Origin: Tolypothrix bouteillei VB521301
Lineage (GTDB): Bacteria; Cyanobacteriota; Cyanobacteriia; Cyanobacteriales; Nostocaceae
Reading direction: 5' to 3'
DNA: 64,000 bases
Assembly: GCF_000760695.4 (NCBI RefSeq)
Contig: NZ_JHEG04000001.1
Span: 1,768,717 to 1,832,716, forward strand
Below the pieces are notes generated by a model. It was not told the DNA's origin. It worked only from the letters and a program-made list of their open reading frames with translations, and searched no databases. The position numbers and the translations under genes were made by a program. Position 1 is the first letter of the stretch. The number at the start of each line of letters is the position of its first letter. Of this stretch, positions 35,635 to 45,639 are shown one piece after another.

Positions 35635-36432
35635 ATGCGGTTTAACATTTCCAAATTAGCAGTTGCTTTATTGACAGTTGGAATTTTTTGGCTTGGCGGT
35701 TGTTTTACTCAGCCATCTGTAGCTAGCGCTCTACCAACTTTCATGCTGACGCAAGCAACTACCCAGTCAAATCTCGGGAATTTAACCAAACAAGCAACCC
35801 TTGTATCTCAACTTACAAAAAAGAGTACCCCCAGAATGAATGAATTACCACGGCTAGAAGGCAAGGCAACTGTAGTGATGACTGTTAATGGCTCACCTAT
35901 TACCATTGAACTGGATGGTACAAATGCCCCTATCACTGCAGGCAATTTTGTAGATTTAGTCCAGAAAGGCGTGTACGATGGCTTGGTTTTTCACAGAGTT
36001 GTCCGCCAGCCCCAACCGTTTGTGGTTCAAGGGGGTGACCCTCAAAGTAAAGACCCAAAAGTACCAGCAAACCGTTTGGGAACAGGCGGTTTTGTCGATC
36101 CAAAAACTGGTAAAGAACGTCGCATACCTCTGGAAATTAAGCCCCAAGGAGCTGAGGAGCCAGTTTACAGCAAAACTCTTGAAATGGCACGCGTTAATAA
36201 ACCACCTGTACTTCAGCACAAGCTAGGAGCAGTGGCAATGGCGCGATCGCAAATGCCTGACTCTGCATCATCCCAGTTTTATTTTGCTCTAGACAACCTG
36301 AGTTTCTTAGATGGCAGCTATGCTGTTTTTGGTTATGTTACCAATGGCATGGACGTTGTCAACAAAATTCAACAGGGCGATCGCATTGACTCGGCTAAAG
36401 TCACTCAAGGTGCAGAAAACTTTAAAGGCTAA
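35635..36432 (+). CDS. Cyclophilin-type peptidyl-prolyl isomerase, lipoprotein
   Basis: A 265-residue predicted exported isomerase that speeds proline cis-trans isomerisation in folding proteins. The N-terminus is a lipoprotein signal ending LGGC (C23), so it is membrane-attached outside the cytoplasm. The cyclophilin domain begins about residue 75: [52 protein letters not shown] at 35635 is preferred. The next gene is a close tandem paralogue. Confidence 0.88.
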   Translation: MRFNISKLAVALLTVGIFWLGGCFTQPSVASALPTFMLTQATTQSNLGNLTKQATLVSQLTKKSTPRMNELPRLEGKATVVMTVNGSPITIELDGTNAPITAGNFVDLVQKGVYDGLVFHRVVRQPQPFVVQGGDPQSKDPKVPANRLGTGGFVDPKTGKERRIPLEIKPQGAEEPVYSKTLEMARVNKPPVLQHKLGAVAMARSQMPDSASSQFYFALDNLSFLDGSYAVFGYVTNGMDVVNKIQQGDRIDSAKVTQGAENFKG

Positions 36433-36556
36433 TAGCTAAGGGCTAATAGCTAATGGCTGTTGGACAATTAGCCCTTCGGGTTCGCCCTTCGGGTTCGCCA
36501 GTCCCCTACGGCGGGAAACCCGCCTTCAGGGCTGGTCTCACCGTTAGCCATTAGCC
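36428..36556. repeat. STRR array with nested dispersed repeat
   Basis: TAATGGC-type heptamers (36428-36456) and complements (36543-36556) surround a unit at 36471-36542. It contains GCCCTTCGGGTTC twice, GGCGGGAAACCCGCC and GGGCTGGTCTCACCG. This is the reverse complement of the unit at 16371-16428. Confidence 0.82.
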
Positions 36557-36602
36557 ACGAGCAAATGAGGTTAGTATAAACTGATTGTGTTTGTATTAAG
36601 CA

Positions 36603-37406
36603 ATGCGGTTAAACTGTTCTAAATTTTTATTCGTTTTCATTTGCAGTGCGTTTCTGTTCACCAGCTGTACAACATCGCAGGTAGCTTCCAATTCTTCTCC
36701 AACATCTACTCCGACTCAAACAAGTTCCGAGTCATCAACTGCGATAGGTAGCGAGACAGCGAGTCCAGAAACAACAACTGTATCGGAAAATGGTAGCGAG
36801 AGTATTCCCGGATTTAAAGAATTACCACGGCTAGAAGGTAAGGCAACTGTAGTGATGATAGTCAAAGGTTCACCCATCACTATCGATGTGGATGGTACTA
36901 ACGCTCCGATCACTGCAGGTAATTTTGTAGATCTAGTTCAGCGCGGTGTTTACAACGGGCTGATGTTTCACAGAGTTGAGCGAGATCCAAGTCCTTTTGT
37001 GGTGCAAGGTGGAGATCCTCAAAGTAAAGACCCGAAAGTACCAGTCACCGATTTAGGTACGGGTAGTTTTATCGATCCAAAAACAAATAAAATTCGTTAC
37101 ATACCTTTAGAAATTAAACCGCTCGGTTCAGAAAAACCACTGTATAGTAAAACTTTTAAAGATGCAGCAGTTACTCAACAACCCGTACTAAAACATAAAC
37201 GTGGTGCGGTAGCAATGGCGCGATCGCAAATGCCTGACTCTGCATCCTCTCAGTTTTACTTTGCTTTGTCCGATTTGCCGCCTCTAGATGGTAGTTATGC
37301 TGTGTTTGGCTATGTTCGAGAAGGAATGGACGTAGTTGATAAAATCCAGCAAGGGGATCGTATTGACTCTGCTAAAGTCACTCAAGGTGCAGAAAATTTG
37401 AAGTAG
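36603..37406 (+). CDS. Cyclophilin-type peptidyl-prolyl isomerase, lipoprotein (paralogue)
   Basis: A 267-residue paralogue of the gene before it. The lipobox is FLFTSC (C22), followed by a Ser/Thr-rich linker (about 25-65) before the cyclophilin domain. The domain shares long identical stretches with its neighbour ([44 protein letters not shown]). The pair therefore arose by tandem duplication, and the linkers have diverged. Both probably fold exported proteins. Confidence 0.88.
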   Translation: MRLNCSKFLFVFICSAFLFTSCTTSQVASNSSPTSTPTQTSSESSTAIGSETASPETTTVSENGSESIPGFKELPRLEGKATVVMIVKGSPITIDVDGTNAPITAGNFVDLVQRGVYNGLMFHRVERDPSPFVVQGGDPQSKDPKVPVTDLGTGSFIDPKTNKIRYIPLEIKPLGSEKPLYSKTFKDAAVTQQPVLKHKRGAVAMARSQMPDSASSQFYFALSDLPPLDGSYAVFGYVREGMDVVDKIQQGDRIDSAKVTQGAENLK

Positions 37407-37602
37407 GGCTAATGGCTAATTGCTAATGGCTCATAGTGATTTGAATCATTATTCTCCTTCTCAGGTTGTTGATGTTTCGTCCTTGTTTCCATGCGTTGCG
37501 TAGGAATCCGTCTTAGAAGGCGGAGCCTGGGAACAAGCTGAAGTACTAAGCTGACACACAATTAGCTATTAGCCATTAGCTATTAGCAATTAGCAATTAG
37601 CA
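37407..37602. repeat. STRR arrays and palindromic repeat running into a start codon
   Basis: Heptamers follow the cyclophilin stop (37409-37432). A palindromic repeat with TCCGTCTTAGAAGGCGGAGC is at about 37509-37528. A second array, ATTAGCTATTAGCCATTAGC..., runs directly up to the ATG at 37603, leaving no recognisable Shine-Dalgarno. Confidence 0.8.
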
Positions 37603-38805
37603 ATGAGCAAAAAAGTTGTTGTTACTGGTATTGGTCTTGTTTCCGCTTTAGGTAAAAGTTTAGAGGAAAGCTGGCAACAGTTAATTGCGGGTAAATCTGG
37701 AATTAAGCTGTTTCAACCGTTTCCAGAATTAAAACCCTATCCTCTGGGGATGATTGAGGAAGAACCAGCGAGATTAAGAACACTGACTCAGTTAATTGTT
37801 TCTCTGGCGTTACAAGATGCCAAGCTATTCCTACCTTTAGTTGATTGTGGAGTTGTTATTGGTTCGAGCCGCAGCAATCAAGGTTTGTGGGAGCAGATGG
37901 CACAGATGTGGGAAAAAACGGACAAGGTAGACAAGGGGGACAAGGTAGACAATTCTTGCTTGTCTTCTCACTCTCCTAGTGTCTGCTTGGAAGATTGGTT
38001 AGAAACTTTGCCCCACATGAACGCGATCGCTGTCGCACGCCACATTGGTTCTTGTGGACCCGTGTTAGTTCCTATGGCTGCTTGCTCTACGGGAATTTGG
38101 GCGCTCGCACAAGCAGTCAATCTCATTCAAACCGGACAATGTCAGCGAGCGATCGCAGGTGCAGTGGAAGCGTCGGTAACACCTCTCACCCTGACTGGGT
38201 TTCAACAAATGGGGGCTTTAGCAAAAACAGGAGCTTATCCTTTTGATTTAAACCGAGAAGGTTTGGCGTTAGCAGAAGGCGGTGCTGTCTTTGTCTTAGA
38301 GTCAGAGGAATTGGCAAAACAGCGTCAAGCTAAAATTTACGGTCAAATCCTCAGTTTTGCTTTGACAGCAGATGCATATCATGCTAACGCTCCCGAACCA
38401 GAAGGAAGGGGTGCAAAACTAGCGATCGCACAATGTTTAAATCGGGCTTGCTTAACCTTCAATGATATTGATTACATTCACGCGCACGGTACAGCAACGC
38501 AAATGAACGATCGCATGGAGAGCAAAGTTATACAACATTTGTTTCCGCAAGGTGTCGCAGTGAGTTCAACTAAAGGAGCTACAGGTCATACTTTAGGAGC
38601 ATCGGGAGCCTTGGGTGTTGCCTTTTCTCTCATGGCATTACAGCATCAAATTATACCTCCTTGTGTTGGATTGAGCCATCCTGAATACGATTTAGATTTG
38701 GTAAAAGAAGCACGTCCGAGAAAAATTCACAACGTGCTTTGTTTGAATTTTGGCTTTGGCGGGCAAAATGCAGTAGTGGCTTTGGCAAAAAACCACTACT
38801 CTTAA
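37603..38805 (+). CDS. Beta-ketoacyl-ACP synthase (FabF-like)
   Basis: A 400-residue condensing enzyme of the KAS I/II fold. The active cysteine C161 is in MAACSTGIW; histidines are in HAHGTATQMND (near 296) and KGATGHTLGA (near 332). A complete Cys-His-His triad suggests activity in fatty-acid or polyketide-type chain extension. Residues 106-126 (KTDKVDKGDKVD...) are an in-frame low-complexity insertion of the same repeat found in ldpA. It is convergent with the acyl-activating gene, which may be functionally related. Confidence 0.83.
   Translation: MSKKVVVTGIGLVSALGKSLEESWQQLIAGKSGIKLFQPFPELKPYPLGMIEEEPARLRTLTQLIVSLALQDAKLFLPLVDCGVVIGSSRSNQGLWEQMAQMWEKTDKVDKGDKVDNSCLSSHSPSVCLEDWLETLPHMNAIAVARHIGSCGPVLVPMAACSTGIWALAQAVNLIQTGQCQRAIAGAVEASVTPLTLTGFQQMGALAKTGAYPFDLNREGLALAEGGAVFVLESEELAKQRQAKIYGQILSFALTADAYHANAPEPEGRGAKLAIAQCLNRACLTFNDIDYIHAHGTATQMNDRMESKVIQHLFPQGVAVSSTKGATGHTLGASGALGVAFSLMALQHQIIPPCVGLSHPEYDLDLVKEARPRKIHNVLCLNFGFGGQNAVVALAKNHYS
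37918..37980 (+). repeat. GACAAGG-type repeat inside the ketoacyl synthase gene
   Basis: Copies of ACAAGGTAG/ACAAGGGGG followed by CTTGTCTTC interrupt the coding sequence without shifting the frame. It is the second instance of the ldpA repeat (6714-6815). Confidence 0.7.
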
Positions 38806-38812
38806 TATTTTG

Positions 38813-40805
38813 TTAAGCAAATAATTTGTTAATGGTATCGCGATAGCGTTCCATAACAATTGGACGCCGTATTTTCATTGTTTGGGTCATCATGCCATTA
38901 CCAATAGAAAATGGCTCAAGAATCAAGTAGAATGAACCAATGGTGTCACTAGCACAGTAGCCCGGTCTGTTTTGCACCTCACGAATTAATTCTTGACGGA
39001 ATAAGTTCTGAACTGTTTTACTGTTGAGGTCAATTTCTTGAAAATTCAAGTTGTTAGCAGCAGCCCACTGCTGTAAAGCATCCAAATTAGGAACAATTAC
39101 AGCTCCAAGAGCTCGGCGATCTTGTCCCACTAGCATAATCTGGTCGATATAAGGGCTCCGCCGACAAGCATCTTCAATTGGCTGAGGCTCTATATTTTCC
39201 CCATTCGTTAAAACAATCGTATCCTTTGCTCTTCCTGTCAGCACCAAATCATTGTCGGCTGTTAACCAACCCAAATCGCCAGTATTAAACCAACCCTCTG
39301 AGTCAATAACATTGGCTGTTGCTTCGGGGTTATTATGATAGCCCTTCATAATTTGCGGTCCTCTTACCAAAACTAAACCAATTTTTTCGGTTGGGAGAGG
39401 TTGACGGGTTTCAAGGTCAACAATTTTAATTTCTGTACCTGGAAGCGGTAATCCACATGAGCCACGTAAATTTTGCCAAGGACGACGGATAGTAACCACA
39501 GGAGCAGTTTCTGTTAAGCCGTAGCCGACGAGAATTTGAAAACCAATTATTTCAAAGAAGTTTTCCAAATGCATTGCTAAGGAACTACCACCGCTAATGA
39601 CTTGCTTAATTTGACCACCAGTTGCAGCAATAACTTTTTGATACAACAGCCGTTCTGCCAAAGCGTGAAACGGTAAAAAAACAAATGTTTGAATTTTGGC
39701 TAATAGGCTTTTGAAAGGTAACAAGTTACCCTGATTGAGATCCAATCCAGACACAATTCTGCGAACCTCTATATAACGTTGGCTCATAGTTAGGAGAAAG
39801 TTAACTAGCCGTTGCTGATTTGGAGGTTGTTCTCGAAACTGCTTTTGTACTCCTTCATAAAGTGATTCCCACAATCGCGGTACACCAGCCATGTACCTGG
39901 GTTTAAAGTCTTTGAGGTCTTGCTTGAAATAACGGATGTTAGTGTAAATTTGATGACAACCTTGAGAAAGAAAAAAGTATTCTATGGAGCGCTCGTAAAC
40001 ATGCCATGTTGGTAAGAGCGTAAGTACGCGATCTCCTACTTGCGGTTGAAGTGCCACACCAAGAGTTGCGATTTGGTGTAGAAAGTTGCTATGAGTTAGC
40101 ATAACTCCCTTAGGTTTGCCACCTGTTCCAGAGGTATACATGAGGGTAGCCAAGGAATCTCGGTTTCGATCGACTTTCTGTAGGGAATACGTCGAGCCGA
40201 GTGCTATCAGCATCTGATAGTTAAGTATTTTCAGAGTATTATCATGATTCGGCTCTTCATCAGATAACAGGACGACAAACTGAATTGGTAAAGAATATAT
40301 CTGTGGACACAATTTTTCTAATGTTGCGTAGTTTTCTACAACTAAAGCGTTGCTGCTACTGTCTGCCAAGATAAACAGTAGCTCCTCTCGATCTGCTTGA
40401 GAACCCCGCACCGCGTTAACTGCACCAGCCAGCATAATGCCCTGATCTGCAATAAACCAACGGGGGCTGTTGTCTGAAAACAGAGCGATGTAAGGTATAT
40501 TTGTCTCTCCAGGGCTAGAATGCGATCGCGAAGCGCAAGCCGTACCCGGCTTATCGCACTCCCAATGCTTGTAAGCCAGCCGCGAACAATTGAATTTGCC
40601 GATACAATTGAGTGTATGTAAAAACGCTTTCTGGACTGGCATGGGGATCGACAAGGGCAGTACTTTGACCAAATTGCTCGTGTGCCAGTTGCCAAATATC
40701 AGGTAATAACTCTATAGAAGAGTAATCTGCCAAATCTTTTATAGCTATTTGCTCTTGCTGAGTGAAGTGTAATGCGTAGTTAGAGACAGACGAAGAATTT
40801 ACCAT
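38813..40805 (-). pseudogene. aas: Long-chain acyl-ACP/CoA synthetase, frameshifted by a small insertion
   Basis: An AMP-forming fatty-acid activating enzyme, broken near its N-terminus. The first part runs from ATG at 40805 (protein MVNSSSVSNYALHF...) to ...AGLQALGVR and then stops at TAA 40551-40553. The rest (IALFSDNSPRWFIADQGIM onward) continues in another frame, with intact TLMYTSGTGGKPKGV, GYGLTETAP and GWFNTGDLGWL motifs. The break is a 40-base segment (about 40514-40553) carrying an AAGCCG-GGTA-CGGCTT hairpin. Forty is not a multiple of three. A downstream start could still make a truncated protein. Confidence 0.8.
40533..40557 (-). repeat. 25-bp hairpin repeat interrupting the acyl synthetase gene
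   Basis: The unit contains GATAAGCCGGGTACGGCTT, a perfect 6-base stem with a GGTA loop. An identical 25-base copy occurs on the plus strand at 41641-41665. Confidence 0.85.
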
Positions 40806-40979
40806 AGAAGCACAAAAAAATTTTGATTGTGAGGCTGAAGTCATCCCCGTGACTTATTGCTCGATACCCATAGACCATTACGCTGAACCGTACTTGAGAA
40901 GGTTTTGCATCTCCACACGTTCTTCACAAAAAATAGATATGATATATAAAAGTCGATAAATCTTAAAAATTATTTATCA

Positions 40980-42473
40980 ATGCTGGTTTCTTCCTCTGGC
41001 TTGTCCAAGGTCAAAGACTCAGTAAGGGAAAAAGTTTTTTTCGGTAACGAACCGACTACCGAGTTAGTCGCCATTCTTACCGTTTACTTTGTTCAAGGCA
41101 TTTTAGGATTAGCACGTCTTGCCGTTAGCTTCTTCCTTAAGGATGAATTGGGATTAACCCCAGCTCAAGTTTCGGCACTGTTAGGTATAGTTGCTCTTCC
41201 CTGGATTATCAAGCCGCTATTTGGTTTTATTTCGGATGGGTTGCCAATATTTGGCTACCGACGCCGACCTTATTTAGTGCTGTCAGGAATACTGGGAGCA
41301 ACTTCTTGGGTTAGTCTTGCCACAGTCGTTCATACACCAATAGCTGCTACGCTGGCGATCGCACTGGGTTCCCTTTCAGTTGCTGTCAGTGATGTCATTG
41401 TTGACTCATTAGTGGTCGAAAGAGCAAGAACGGAATCCCAAGCAGAAGCAGGTTCTCTACAGTCTTTGACTTGGGGTGCATCCGCTTTAGGAAGTTTGAT
41501 TACAGCGTACTTTAGTGGTTTGTTACTACAGCACTTCACTACCCGCACCGTATTTTGGATCACGGCAACATTCCCGCTGCTTGTCTCTGCTGTGGCTTGG
41601 TTGATTGCTGAATCACCCATTGTTAGAGACGTAAATAACAGCGATAAGCCGGGTACGGCTTGCGCCAGGGGCGAACGTACACATTTTGTTAACATCAAGC
41701 ATCAAGTCGGACAACTGCGTAAAGCCATTACTCAGAAAGCAATTTGGCTACCGACATTATTTCTGTTCCTATGGCAAGCCACACCAACGGCAGACTCAGC
41801 CTTCTTCTTCTTTACTACCAACGAACTGCACTTTGAACCCGAATTTTTAGGACGGGTGCGTTTGGTAACAAGTGTTGCATCCTTGATTGGGATTTGGATT
41901 TTTCAGCGTTTCCTCAAAACTGTTCCCTACAGAGTGATTTTTGGTTGGAGTACAGTCCTCTCAGCAGTGTTAGGAATGACAATGCTGCTGCTAGTTACTC
42001 ATACCAACCGCGCTTTAGGTATAGATGACCACTGGTTTAGTTTGGGTGACAGTCTCATTTTAACTGTTATGGGGCAAATTGCTTATATGCCCGTTTTAGT
42101 ACTAGCCGCAAGGCTTTGTCCCGCAGGTGTGGAAGCAACATTATTTGCCCTCCTAATGTCCGTCACAAACTTAGCAGGATTGGTTTCCTACGAATTGGGG
42201 GCGGGATTGATGCACTTGATGGGTATCACCGAATCGAATTTTGATTCTTTATGGTTGTTAGTTCTGATTACAAACTTCAGCACGTTGCTACCATTGCCAT
42301 TTATTAAATGGTTACCTTCCTCCGACTCTCCAACTGAGACATCAGAAACACAAAAATTACAATCTGCATCCGCACAAATACTACCATCAGTTCCCACTAT
42401 AGAAGGAGAACAACCTTTTATACCTGAATTATTGTCTGAGTTAAGAGTACAACAGCCAGAATCAGTTGAATAA
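40980..42473 (+). CDS. Folate/biopterin transporter (BT1 family)
   Basis: A 497-residue major-facilitator-type membrane protein with about 12 helices, of the folate-biopterin transporter family found in cyanobacteria, plastids and trypanosomatids. Conserved: GLARLAVSFFLKDELGLTPAQ, PWIIKPLFGFISD, YRRRPYLVLSG and SDVIVDSLVVERAR. Between the two halves, near residues 221-229, an in-frame insert reads DKPGTACA and is encoded by the hairpin repeat at 41641. It is divergent from the broken acyl synthetase, with about 175 bases between. Confidence 0.85.
   Translation: MLVSSSGLSKVKDSVREKVFFGNEPTTELVAILTVYFVQGILGLARLAVSFFLKDELGLTPAQVSALLGIVALPWIIKPLFGFISDGLPIFGYRRRPYLVLSGILGATSWVSLATVVHTPIAATLAIALGSLSVAVSDVIVDSLVVERARTESQAEAGSLQSLTWGASALGSLITAYFSGLLLQHFTTRTVFWITATFPLLVSAVAWLIAESPIVRDVNNSDKPGTACARGERTHFVNIKHQVGQLRKAITQKAIWLPTLFLFLWQATPTADSAFFFFTTNELHFEPEFLGRVRLVTSVASLIGIWIFQRFLKTVPYRVIFGWSTVLSAVLGMTMLLLVTHTNRALGIDDHWFSLGDSLILTVMGQIAYMPVLVLAARLCPAGVEATLFALLMSVTNLAGLVSYELGAGLMHLMGITESNFDSLWLLVLITNFSTLLPLPFIKWLPSSDSPTETSETQKLQSASAQILPSVPTIEGEQPFIPELLSELRVQQPESVE
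41641..41665 (+). repeat. 25-bp hairpin repeat, in-frame copy in the transporter gene
   Basis: Identical to the copy at 40533-40557 (opposite strand). Here it lies in the central cytoplasmic loop of the transporter and the reading frame stays open. Confidence 0.85.
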
Positions 42474-42548
42474 CGAGTTCGTGGTTAGTCGTTAGTAGTA
42501 AGCCACCAACCACTAACCACTAACAAATAACAATTAACTACCAACAAT

Positions 42549-44039
42549 ATGCAGTCTTTTCAACTCTACGAAAGAGCCTCTACGGTTCCAGAAAAATCAT
42601 ACACTCGCGCTAGTTGGCAAGCAGGGTATCAGTCTCTCAAACAAGAGTTTGATTATTGGATTGATGATATAGAAGGGGAAATTCCCCCGGAACTTCACGG
42701 CACCTTATTTAGAAATGGTCCGGGATTGCTAGACATTAACGGTCAACGCATTCATCACCCTTTTGATGGGGATGGCATGATTTCTCGTGTCACCTTTTTT
42801 GATGGACGCGCCCATTTCAGCAACCGCCATGTTCGCACGGCTGCGTACTTAGAAGAACAGAAAGCTGGTAAGATTCTCTACCGGGGTGTTTTTGGTACGC
42901 AAAAGCCCGGTGGCGTGCTGGCAAATGCCTTTGATTTCCGGCTTAAAAATATTGCCAACACCAACGTAATTTATTGGGGTGGAAAATTGCTTGCTCTGTG
43001 GGAAGCAGCTGACCCCCACCGCCTCGATCCTTACACACTAGAGACGTTAGGAAAAGAACACTTTAATGGTGTTTTATCGGAAGGTGAGGCTTTCTCCGCC
43101 CATCCCCGTTTTGACCCCAGTTCTAGTGATGATGGGATGCCACGACTGGTTAACTTTTCTATCAAGCCGGGACTCTCCACAACAATTACTATTTTTGAGC
43201 TAAACGATAAAGGCGAAGTCGTTAGCAAACACCCTCACAGCGTACCTGGTTTTGCTTTTATCCACGATTTTGCTATCACTCCAAATTACTGCATCTTCTT
43301 TCAGAATCCCGTAACCTTCAATCCCTTACCTTTTGTGTTGGGAATGCGTGGTGCTGGAGAGTGTATTAAGTTTCAGCCACACCAACCGACTCGCATCATC
43401 ATTATTTCCCGCAACCCGAAACAGAAAGGAGTTCAGATTATAGAAACTCAATCTGGGTTTGTGTTCCACCATGCCAACGCTTTTGAAGTGGGGGATGAAG
43501 TTGTGGTTGACTCTATTTGTTACGAATCGCTTCCAGAAGTGGAACCGGAAAGCGATTTTCGGGAAGTTGATTTTGATGCCCTTCAACCGGGACAATTGTG
43601 GCGCTTCCATCTCAATCTCAAACAGAAAACCGTGCAAAGACAGTTGCTGGAAAGCCAGTGCTGTGAGTTTCCTACCATGCACGCCGACAAAGTTGGGCGT
43701 CCGTACCGTTACTTATATATGGGTGCAGCACACGCAAGGAGTGGGAACGCACCATTGCAGGCATTTTTGAAAGTTGATTTAGAATCTGGCAAGCGACAAC
43801 TTTGGAGTGCCGCACCTCATGGTTTTGCTAGCGAACCTATTTTTGTACCGCGTCGGGGTTCTGAAAGAGAAGATGACGGCTGGGTAGTGGGTTTGGTGTA
43901 CGATTCTACCCACCATCGTTCGGATGTCGTTATTTTAGACGCCAAAGACTTTGAGCGGGGTGCGATCGCAAAATTGCATCTCAAGCACCATGTACCTTAT
44001 GGTTTACACGGTAACTTTGTCTCGGAATGTTTTCTTTAA
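42549..44039 (+). CDS. Carotenoid cleavage oxygenase (apocarotenoid oxygenase type)
   Basis: A 496-residue seven-bladed propeller Fe(II) oxygenase that cleaves carotenoids or apocarotenals. The four iron-binding histidines fit at SAHPRFD, FIHDFAI, VFHHANAF and GLHGNF (near the C-terminus). The LFRNGPGLLDINGQRIHHPFDGDGMI opening and the length match the Synechocystis ACO type. It follows the transporter after about 75 bases of repeat-like sequence; cotranscription is possible. Confidence 0.87.
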   Translation: MQSFQLYERASTVPEKSYTRASWQAGYQSLKQEFDYWIDDIEGEIPPELHGTLFRNGPGLLDINGQRIHHPFDGDGMISRVTFFDGRAHFSNRHVRTAAYLEEQKAGKILYRGVFGTQKPGGVLANAFDFRLKNIANTNVIYWGGKLLALWEAADPHRLDPYTLETLGKEHFNGVLSEGEAFSAHPRFDPSSSDDGMPRLVNFSIKPGLSTTITIFELNDKGEVVSKHPHSVPGFAFIHDFAITPNYCIFFQNPVTFNPLPFVLGMRGAGECIKFQPHQPTRIIIISRNPKQKGVQIIETQSGFVFHHANAFEVGDEVVVDSICYESLPEVEPESDFREVDFDALQPGQLWRFHLNLKQKTVQRQLLESQCCEFPTMHADKVGRPYRYLYMGAAHARSGNAPLQAFLKVDLESGKRQLWSAAPHGFASEPIFVPRRGSEREDDGWVVGLVYDSTHHRSDVVILDAKDFERGAIAKLHLKHHVPYGLHGNFVSECFL

Positions 44040-44114
44040 AAATTGCATAATAATTGGTGGTCAGTTTGCCTGACTTTTCACCGGATGTGGAAAAGGAAAA
44101 GTGGTTCGCGAGTA

Positions 44115-44447
44115 TTAATGGCGAACCAAACCCTCATATTGGTTTTTGGGTGCGCTTTCTGTTGTAAAGTGCCTAATAATGCACTGTTGACTAGACAAAG
44201 TTAATAATTTTTCAGGGGATAAATTTGACAATTGTAGTACTAAAGTCCTGAAATCTTCTGGTGATAATGCTAACAATAGTTCAATAATTGCTTGTAGCTC
44301 GTTATCTAAGGTCCCAAACCGCATTTGGAGTAAGTTTTCTATAATACGACGTTCTCTCTCAATCCTTTCCTGTCTACCAAGTTGTATAACTTCTGCCAAA
44401 CGTTGTTCATAAATCTATCGGAACTGCATAACTAAGTCTCTATCTTC
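44115..44447 (-). pseudogene. Second, truncated Rpn/DUF4351 copy (C-terminal part)
   Basis: The reading frame matches the C-terminal third of the Rpn-type gene next door: RDLVMQF, then an in-frame stop, then IYEQRLAEVIQLGRQER and a helical DUF4351-like end (TLDNELQAIIELLLALSPEDF). The first part of the gene is missing; it joins abruptly at about 44447 to unrelated sequence. It is a broken partial duplicate. Confidence 0.65.
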
Positions 44448-44460
44448 GGTGTATAAATAT

Positions 44461-44540
44461 GGATGTTGGTTTGTTTGTATCAGTACCGTTACCATCATCA
44501 GTAGCAGTAAAAGTAACGTTGTACTTACCAGCACTGCTAT
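44461..44540 (-). pseudogene. Fragment of a repeat-domain extracellular protein
   Basis: The minus-strand translation reads SSAGKYNVTFTATDDGNGTD, typical of a cadherin-like or VCBS/Ig-like repeat strand. It is only about 27 codons long, fused directly to the truncated Rpn copy, and has no start. It is a remnant. Confidence 0.5.
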
Positions 44541-44606
44541 ATACCAATTTCCAATCAAACATTGCCATGATTGGAATGAATATGGCACTATCTGGTAAAT
44601 GTTATT

Positions 44607-45532
44607 TTATTGTTGACTAAATCTCCTCAATAAATCCTCACGAGATAATTGTATCAATAAAGAAGTAAATTCTTCAGGTGGTAATGCTAATAAAGGTTCA
44701 ATAATTGTTTGTAGCTCGTTATCTAAAGTCTTAAACCGAACTCTAAGTAAGTTTTCTATAGTTGTGCGACGTTCATTTTGAACTCCAAGCTGTATTCCTT
44801 CTAGTCTACCTTCCTCTCTACCAAGTTGTGTAGCTTCTGCCAAGCGTTGTTCATAAATTGGTGATAACTGCATAACTAAATCCCTATCTTCTACATCTAA
44901 ATTCTGACTTACTTCTAAAGTAGTTTTCAAATTTGCCAATAAATCTATAGCTTTACCACGTAAAGGATTTTTAACATCCAGTGTCTTGACTTCCTCAATT
45001 GCCCGTTGTTGTACTCTTCCTTTACCCAATAATCTCAACCAAAGTGTTTCTGGAATTACTGGTAATTGATGAATTACTACCACTGCCGTTCTTAAAGAAT
45101 CTCCGAGAAAATATATCCCAGGCAACCAGTTCTCTACATCAGGTTTTGCGTTAAATCCTTCTAAAAAATCTTCACTGGCTGTAGGGGAAAGAATCCATAA
45201 CCTTGGTAAAGAATCTTCATCTAATCTTGTTTCATTACGTTTTGCTTCGCGTTCGAGGCGGGCACAAGTATCAAATAACTTACCCATACAACTGCGAACT
45301 TCTGACTTTGTTACCGCGTTACGGAAAGGTTCGATTAGTGCTGCCGTATCAGTAAATCTTCCTAATAAACCCAGTATTTGTTTATCAATTTGTGGTTGGG
45401 ATGATGGTGCAAAGTAAACATCGATTTCTCTTACTTCTCCTGCCACATCTCTACTTGTTTCTACTGAGCCTAATGGTGATAATAATTCCTGAAGATAGTC
45501 CTTGCAAACTGATCGTAAGGAAATCTTGTCAT
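44607..45532 (-). pseudogene. Rpn family recombination-promoting nuclease / DUF4351 protein, frameshifted
   Basis: The 279-residue main frame from 45446 covers most of an Rpn-like PD-(D/E)XK protein, starting MAGEVREIDVYFAP. A C-terminal coiled coil and DUF4351-like end follow. The expected N-terminus is present just upstream in another frame: an ATG at 45530-45532 gives MTRFPYDQFA, and the continuation KDYLQELLSPLGSVETSRDV is shifted by one base, apparently a single A lost from an A-run near 45502. Initiation at a later start could still give a shortened protein. Confidence 0.65.
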
Positions 45533-45639
45533 TTTACTTTACAATGCCTTACTTGAAGTCTACTGTTTAATGAAACATACACTACTATATATATGGTATA
45601 TAATATAATATCATGTCTCCGCAAAATCACGTCGCATAC

